From positions 1-18,365 of the forward strand of contig JBBRZF010000056.1 of NCBI GenBank assembly GCA_038236965.1: a stretch of 18,365 nt of DNA, given 5' to 3'. Below, one piece after another: positions 15,014 through 18,365 of this stretch. Source of the DNA: JBBRZF01 sp038236965. GTDB taxonomy: Bacteria; Acidobacteriota; Terriglobia; Terriglobales; Acidobacteriaceae. The notes under the pieces were generated by a model that did no database searches, was not told the origin of the DNA, and worked only from the letters and a program-made list of their open reading frames with translations. A program made the position numbers and the translations under genes. Position 1 is the stretch's first letter. Every line of letters begins with the position of its first letter.

Positions 15014-15016
15014 TCC

Positions 15017-15040
15017 GTTGCCCGTGCTCGCACGGGCGAC
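15017..15040 (+). other. 10-bp hairpin in rpsM-rpsK spacer
   Basis: GTTGCCCGTG (15017-15026) pairs with CACGGGCGAC (15031-15040) around CTCG, 10 bp including one U-G wobble, directly after the rpsM stop. It is followed by GTTAGCG, not a T-tract, so it is not a terminator. Confidence 0.55.
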
Positions 15041-15099
15041 GTTAGCGTTTGCCCCAACAACGGCACGAAGAATCCGACTGAAACGCGGAATATCAAGTT

Positions 15100-15525
15100 A
15101 TGGCTAAAGCAGCAGCAGGCGCCGCCGGCGCCGATAAAAAAGGCAAGACCAAGAAGTTCAAGAAGAAGGAACGCAAACATATTCCCCACGGTGTGGTGAA
15201 TGTGGCCGCCTCCTTCAATAACACGCTGGTTACGATCTCGGACCCGAACGGCAACGTCGTTTCGTGGAAGAGCTCGGGCTCGCTCGGCTTCCGTGGTTCG
15301 CGTAAGGGAACCCCGTTTGCCGCGCAGCAGGCCGCACAGAACGCCGCCAATCTGGCGCGCGATCACGGTATGCGCAGTTGCGAAGTTCGCGTCTCTGGTC
15401 CCGGTTCGGGCCGTGAGTCCGCGATCCGCGCACTCGCAGCCGCAGGCCTCGAAGTGCGTTCCATCAAGGACACCACGCCCATTCCTCATAACGGCTGCCG
15501 TCCTCCAAAGAAACGCCGCGTGTGA
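15100..15525 (+). CDS. rpsK: 30S ribosomal protein S11
   Basis: S11 forms the 30S platform near the Shine-Dalgarno-anti-Shine-Dalgarno helix. The core is clear: GVVNVAASFNNTLVTISDPNGNVVSWKSSGSLGFRGSRKGTPFAAQ (about residues 29-74), then GPGSGRESAIRALAAAGLEV and DTTPIPHNGCRPPKKRRV at the end. At 141 aa it has an extra Ala/Lys-rich N-terminal stretch of about 15 residues. Only a weak GGAA precedes the ATG. Confidence 0.95.
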   Translation: MAKAAAGAAGADKKGKTKKFKKKERKHIPHGVVNVAASFNNTLVTISDPNGNVVSWKSSGSLGFRGSRKGTPFAAQQAAQNAANLARDHGMRSCEVRVSGPGSGRESAIRALAAAGLEVRSIKDTTPIPHNGCRPPKKRRV

Positions 15526-15543
15526 ATTGGATTTGTGATCTGG

Positions 15544-15617
15544 CAATTTGTAATTTGTAATTTGAAACCTGGAACACCGGCTTTCAAATTACCAAATTAC
15601 CAATTACCCAATTACAG
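15544..15617 (+). repeat. AT-rich inverted heptamer/octamer arrays before rpsD
   Basis: The left arm (15544-15567) holds three YAATTTG units (7-nt period) ending in AAATT-complementary GAAA. The right arm (15582-15617) holds about four CAAATTAC/CAATTACC-type units in the reverse sense. The inner edges AATTTGAAA and TTTCAAATT pair perfectly (9 bp) around a 14-nt loop, and pairing continues imperfectly outward. The stretch is strikingly AT-rich inside a GC-rich operon and lies in a 198-nt gap with no reading frame. Confidence 0.7.
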
Positions 15618-15723
15618 ATTATCCGAGCGGGATGAAAGGGACGCCAACTCCCCGTAAACCGCTCTCAGCCCCGGCGAACGATCGTCGGGCCGAGAACAGT
15701 AGTTCAGTTCAAGGAGATAAGTT

Positions 15724-16353
15724 TTGGCACGTTATAGAGACGCAGTATGCCGTCTTTGCCGCCGTGATGGAATGAAGCTTTTCCTCAAGGGGCAAAAATG
15801 TTTTACCGATAAGTGCCCCATCGAAAAGCGCAACTTCGCGCCCGGCCAGCATGGAAAAGACCGCAAGGCCAAGATTGTCGGCTACGGTCTGCAGCTTCGC
15901 GAAAAGCAGAAGGCGAAGCGCATCTACTTCACCCTCGAAGGTCAGTTCCGCAACTACTTCGAAAAGGCAGCCAAGGGCAAGGGCGTTACCGGCGAATTGC
16001 TGCTCCAGCAGTTGGAGCGCCGCCTGGACAACGTCGTTTACCGCATGGGCTTTGCCGTTGCTCGCCGTCAGTCGCGCCAATTGGTGCGTCACGGCCACAT
16101 CGCTGTCAACGGACGCAAGGTGAACATTCCTTCGTTCCAGATCAGCATCGGTGACGAGATCAGCGTACGCGAAAATAGCAAAAAGCTCATCATCATCGAG
16201 ATGGCCAAGGACTTCAGCAGCCATCAGCCTTCACCCGGCTGGCTTCAGGTGGACCGCGATGGCCTAACCGCCCGCGTGCTTGCCTTGCCGAAACGCGAAG
16301 ACTTCAATCTGCCCGTCAACGAGCAGTTGATCGTCGAACTTTACAGCAAGTAA
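15724..16353 (+). CDS. rpsD: 30S ribosomal protein S4, zinc form
   Basis: S4 initiates 30S assembly and, in E. coli, represses the alpha operon. The start is TTG at 15724, strongly supported by AAGGAG (15711-15716) 7 nt upstream and by the family start ARYRDAVCRLCRR. Cysteines C9, C12, C26 and C31 reproduce the zinc site of Thermus S4. The S4 RNA-binding domain is at about residues 98-160 (RRLDNVVYRMGFAVARRQSRQLVRHGHIAVNGRKVNIPS). 209 aa is normal. Confidence 0.96.
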   Translation: MARYRDAVCRLCRRDGMKLFLKGQKCFTDKCPIEKRNFAPGQHGKDRKAKIVGYGLQLREKQKAKRIYFTLEGQFRNYFEKAAKGKGVTGELLLQQLERRLDNVVYRMGFAVARRQSRQLVRHGHIAVNGRKVNIPSFQISIGDEISVRENSKKLIIIEMAKDFSSHQPSPGWLQVDRDGLTARVLALPKREDFNLPVNEQLIVELYSK

Positions 16354-16359
16354 TCCGCG

Positions 16360-16375
16360 CGGGCCTTCGGGCCCG
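16360..16375 (+). other. cUUCGg hairpin after rpsD
   Basis: CGGGCC (16360-16365) and GGCCCG (16370-16375) pair perfectly around TTCG, giving the exceptionally stable C(UUCG)G tetraloop, 7 nt after the rpsD stop. No T-tract follows. A second stem, GGCAGG/CCTGCC, occurs at about 16479-16498. The 174-nt gap is otherwise without an evident feature. Confidence 0.55.
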
Positions 16376-16527
16376 TGGCGGTCGTTCGTGCGCATGGTGC
16401 GCCGGATGCAAAGAGAAACTGTGTGGCACAAGTCTTGGCGACCTGCCACGCACCTTACTTTCGCCCAGATCAGTTGGGCAGGTCTTTGTGCCTGCCGGCC
16501 ACATGGACGGACAAAGGGAGAAAACGA

Positions 16528-17574
16528 ATGCTCTGGAAGGGATTTCAAAAGCCGAAGCGCCTTGCTTTCGACAGCGAATCGCTGACCGATAAGTACGGCC
16601 ATTTCTGGGCACAGCCGTTCGAGCGCGGTTTTGGTACCACCATTGGTAACGCGCTCCGCCGTGTGCTCCTTTCCTCGATTGAAGGCGCCGCTGTCACCGC
16701 CGTCAAGATCGAAGGCGTACTCCACGAGTTCCAGTCCATCACCGGGGTCGTGGAAGACGCAACCGACATCATCCTCAACCTCAAGCAGGTCCCGTTCAAG
16801 TTGAACGGCGACGCGCCCAAGGCGATCTATCTTCGCGCCGACCAGCCCGGTGTCATCACCTCCGGAATGATCGAAGCGGACGGCGACGTCGAAGTCCTCG
16901 ACAAGGACGTTTACATCGCGACCGTCAGCGAAGGCGGAAAGCTCGACATGGAAATGCGCCTCAAAAAGGGACGCGGCTACGTGTCGGCTGACAAGAATTT
17001 CGATGAAGATCTCGGACTCGGCTTCATTCCCATCGACTCCGTTCACTCGCCGGTTCGCAAGGTGAACTACGCCGTGGAAGCAGCCCGTCTTGGACAGATC
17101 ACCGACTACGACAAGCTCTCGCTCGAAGTGTGGACGAATGGCTCCGTGGTGCCGGCCGACGCGATCGGCCTCGCCGCCAAACTGCTCAAAGACCACATGA
17201 ACATCTTCATCAACTTTGAAGAGGAAGTCGAAGCGACTGCCAGTTCCGACGATCGCAAGGTCGAGATCAAGAACGAGAACCTCAATCGCTCGGTGGAAGA
17301 GCTCGAACTTTCGGTCCGCAGCTACAACTGCCTGAAAAACGCCAATATCCAGACCATCGGAGAACTGGTGCAGAAGACCGAAGCAGAGATGCTTAAGACC
17401 AAGAATTTCGGCCGCAAGTCGCTCAACGAGATCAAGGAGATCCTTTCCTCGATGGGTTTGGGACTCGGCATGAAGATCGACGAGCAGGGTAATGCCATTC
17501 CGGGTTCGGGCACGTCTTCGATGAGTGCTGCATCCATGCCCATGAACACTGGCGAAGGTAATTCCTCTTTTTAA
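16528..17574 (+). CDS. rpoA: RNA polymerase alpha subunit
   Basis: RpoA dimerises to nucleate RNA polymerase and its C-terminal domain contacts UP elements and activators. The 348-aa protein has the aNTD (1-232; HFWAQPFERGFGTTIGNALRRVLLSSIEGAAVTAVKIEGV), a linker (233-255) and the aCTD (256-318) with ELSVRSYNCLKNANI, where R264 and N267 match E. coli R265 and N268, the DNA-contacting residues. A Gly/Ser/Met-rich tail (about 319-348) is added. ATG 16528 follows AAAGGGAG; upstream in-frame codons are spacer. Confidence 0.97.
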   Translation: MLWKGFQKPKRLAFDSESLTDKYGHFWAQPFERGFGTTIGNALRRVLLSSIEGAAVTAVKIEGVLHEFQSITGVVEDATDIILNLKQVPFKLNGDAPKAIYLRADQPGVITSGMIEADGDVEVLDKDVYIATVSEGGKLDMEMRLKKGRGYVSADKNFDEDLGLGFIPIDSVHSPVRKVNYAVEAARLGQITDYDKLSLEVWTNGSVVPADAIGLAAKLLKDHMNIFINFEEEVEATASSDDRKVEIKNENLNRSVEELELSVRSYNCLKNANIQTIGELVQKTEAEMLKTKNFGRKSLNEIKEILSSMGLGLGMKIDEQGNAIPGSGTSSMSAASMPMNTGEGNSSF

Positions 17575-17588
17575 GTTTAAAGAATTCA

Positions 17589-17603
17589 GCCTGCTGAGCA
17601 GGC
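17589..17603 (+). other. Hairpin in rpoA-rplQ spacer
   Basis: GCCTGC (17589-17594) and GCAGGC (17598-17603) pair perfectly around TGA in the 48-nt gap. AAGGA, the rplQ Shine-Dalgarno, follows about 8 nt later. Confidence 0.5.
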
Positions 17604-17622
17604 GATATTAAGGAACTGAGTC

Positions 17623-18105
17623 ATGCGTCATCGTGTAGCAGGTTGGAAGTTGGGTCGTAACACGGAGCACCGTCGCGCGCTACTGCGCAACCTGGTGACT
17701 TCGCTCATTCTCGAAGAGCGTATCGAGACTACCGTCACCAAGGCCAAGGCCATGAAGTCCCACGCCGAGAAGATGATCACCCTTGGCAAAAAGGGCGACG
17801 TAGCTGCTCGCCGTCAGGCTGCTGCATTCCTGATGACGCGCGAAGCCGTAGATAAGTTGTGGGACGTGGCGGCTCGCTTCGGCGATCGCCAGGGCGGATA
17901 CACCCGCATAACCCTCACCGGATTCCGCAAGGGAGACGGCGGCGCGAAAGCGTTCATCGAATTGCTCGGTAGCGAAAAGGTCATCGACGAGAAACGCGAA
18001 AAACGCGCAGAAGTCCGCGCCAAGCGTGCCGAAGAGACCCGCCAGGCCATGGAGCACGCACAAGCCGAAGCCGGTACTCCGGCCGAAGGCAGCGAAGAGA
18101 AGTAG
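17623..18105 (+). CDS. rplQ: 50S ribosomal protein L17 with charged C-terminal tail
   Basis: L17 lies at the tunnel exit region. The core (1-119) has MRHRVAGWKLGRNTEHRRALLRNLVTSLI, then ERIETTVTKAKAMKSHAEKMITLGKKGD and GYTRITLTGFRKGDGGAKAFIELL. Residues about 120-160 add an Arg/Glu/Ala-rich, probably helical tail; the usual length is about 120. The final gene of the operon, it ends 40 nt before the intrinsic terminator. Confidence 0.96.
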   Translation: MRHRVAGWKLGRNTEHRRALLRNLVTSLILEERIETTVTKAKAMKSHAEKMITLGKKGDVAARRQAAAFLMTREAVDKLWDVAARFGDRQGGYTRITLTGFRKGDGGAKAFIELLGSEKVIDEKREKRAEVRAKRAEETRQAMEHAQAEAGTPAEGSEEK

Positions 18106-18145
18106 TTTTTACTTCTGCTCCGCGGCAAAATACTCGCAAACCCTT

Positions 18146-18178
18146 AAGCGCATCGGCGTTGCCGATGCGCTTTTTCTT
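18146..18178 (+). terminator. Intrinsic terminator of the superoperon
   Basis: AAGCGCATCGGC (18146-18157) and GCCGATGCGCTT (18161-18172) form a perfect 12-bp stem with a GTT loop, followed by a T-rich run (TTTTTCTT). The left side lacks an A-run of equal quality, so it is mainly plus-strand. It is the only hairpin in the window with a proper T-tract, which supports one uninterrupted transcript up to here. Confidence 0.92.
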
Positions 18179-18208
18179 CGCTTTCAAAACTTGAATCAAA
18201 ACCGTGAA

Positions 18209-18248
18209 CCACAAAGGACACGAAGGTCCACAAAGGTACACGAAGGGT
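18209..18248 (+). repeat. Direct repeat CCACAAAGG/CACGAAGG downstream of operon
   Basis: Two copies of an ~18-nt unit, CCACAAAGGACACGAAGG at 18209-18226 and the same with one inserted T at 18228-18246, lie side by side. Each is itself two degenerate 9-10-nt units of the form CACRAAGG plus one or two bases. From memory this word family recurs between genes of several soil-bacterial phyla; copy number here cannot be tested. No coding role seen. Confidence 0.7.
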
Positions 18249-18277
18249 ATGCGTCAGAGCAATCACACGGTTGCCGG

Positions 18278-18365
18278 TTACGATGCTGTCTGATTGTGTT
18301 TTACTGCGTGGGCTGCAGGTGTGAGTTCGGCCAGGTGTTGGATGGAAACATCGCTGAGTCCTGGA
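18278..18365 (-). CDS. Possible 3' end of a convergent gene (partial, unidentified)
   Basis: On the minus strand a frame enters from the window edge and stops with TAA at 18278-18280, giving 28 residues that include LSDVSIQHLAELTPAAHA. The composition is protein-like and a convergent gene behind a terminator and repeat is plausible, but the piece is too short to assign to a family. The opposite strand is also open there in a Cys-rich frame, so this could equally be non-coding. Confidence 0.22.
   Translation of the reverse strand, partial: PGLSDVSIQHLAELTPAAHAVKHNQTAS

Noticed and set aside
15544..15617. CRISPR array
   Set aside because: Units are 7-8 nt and there are no spacers; the layout is inverted, not direct repeat-spacer.
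16375..16527. Upstream in-frame extension of rpoA
   Set aside because: Not conserved, spacer-like; ATG 16528 has AAAGGGAG and the normal alpha N-terminus.

Overview
This window is one long plus-strand ribosomal-protein superoperon: the fused S10, spc and alpha operons. It enters through the last 45 codons of tuf (EF-Tu) and closes at a strong intrinsic terminator after rplQ. The gene order is tuf-rpsJ-rplC-rplD-rplW-rplB-rpsS-rplV-rpsC-rplP-rpmC-rpsQ-rplN-rplX-rplE-rpsN-rpsH-rplF-rplR-rpsE-rpmD-rplO-secY-adk-map-infA-rpmJ-rpsM-rpsK-rpsD-rpoA-rplQ. All are on the plus strand and all look intact except the window-edge tuf. The DNA is GC-rich with strong third-position GC, which explains the many long shadow reading frames on the minus strand.

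The organism is a bacterium, most plausibly an Acidobacteriota (Terriglobia/Koribacter-like). This is inference from the gene order, the Lys/Ala-rich tails on L3, L5, L22 and L17, the GC content and the style of the spacers. No rRNA or other decisive marker is present.

Layout: 1-4986 holds tuf and most of the S10 operon (S10, L3, L4, L23, L2, S19, L22, S3); 5109-6106 finishes it (L16, L29, S17). Positions 6204-11030 are the spc block (L14, L24, L5, zinc-type S14, S8, L6, L18, S5, L30, L15). SecY (11132-12535), adenylate kinase, methionine aminopeptidase and IF-1 follow, then L36 and the alpha block (S13, S11, S4, RpoA, L17). The products assemble both ribosomal subunits, initiate translation (IF-1), trim the initiator Met (Map), balance adenine nucleotides (Adk), insert membrane proteins (SecY) and transcribe (RpoA). 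Positions 18106-18365 hold the terminator, a small direct repeat and possibly the 3' end of a convergent gene.

The coding content is ordinary and I see no new enzymatic or defence system. The unexplained structure lies in the spacers. Almost every gap longer than about 45 nt carries a short perfect hairpin without a T-tract. Four gaps (before rplB, rplP, rpmJ and rpsD) carry degenerate arrays with a period of about 7 nt, some facing each other as inverted arrays. In at least two cases (rplP, rpmJ) the array occupies the place where a Shine-Dalgarno sequence would be expected.
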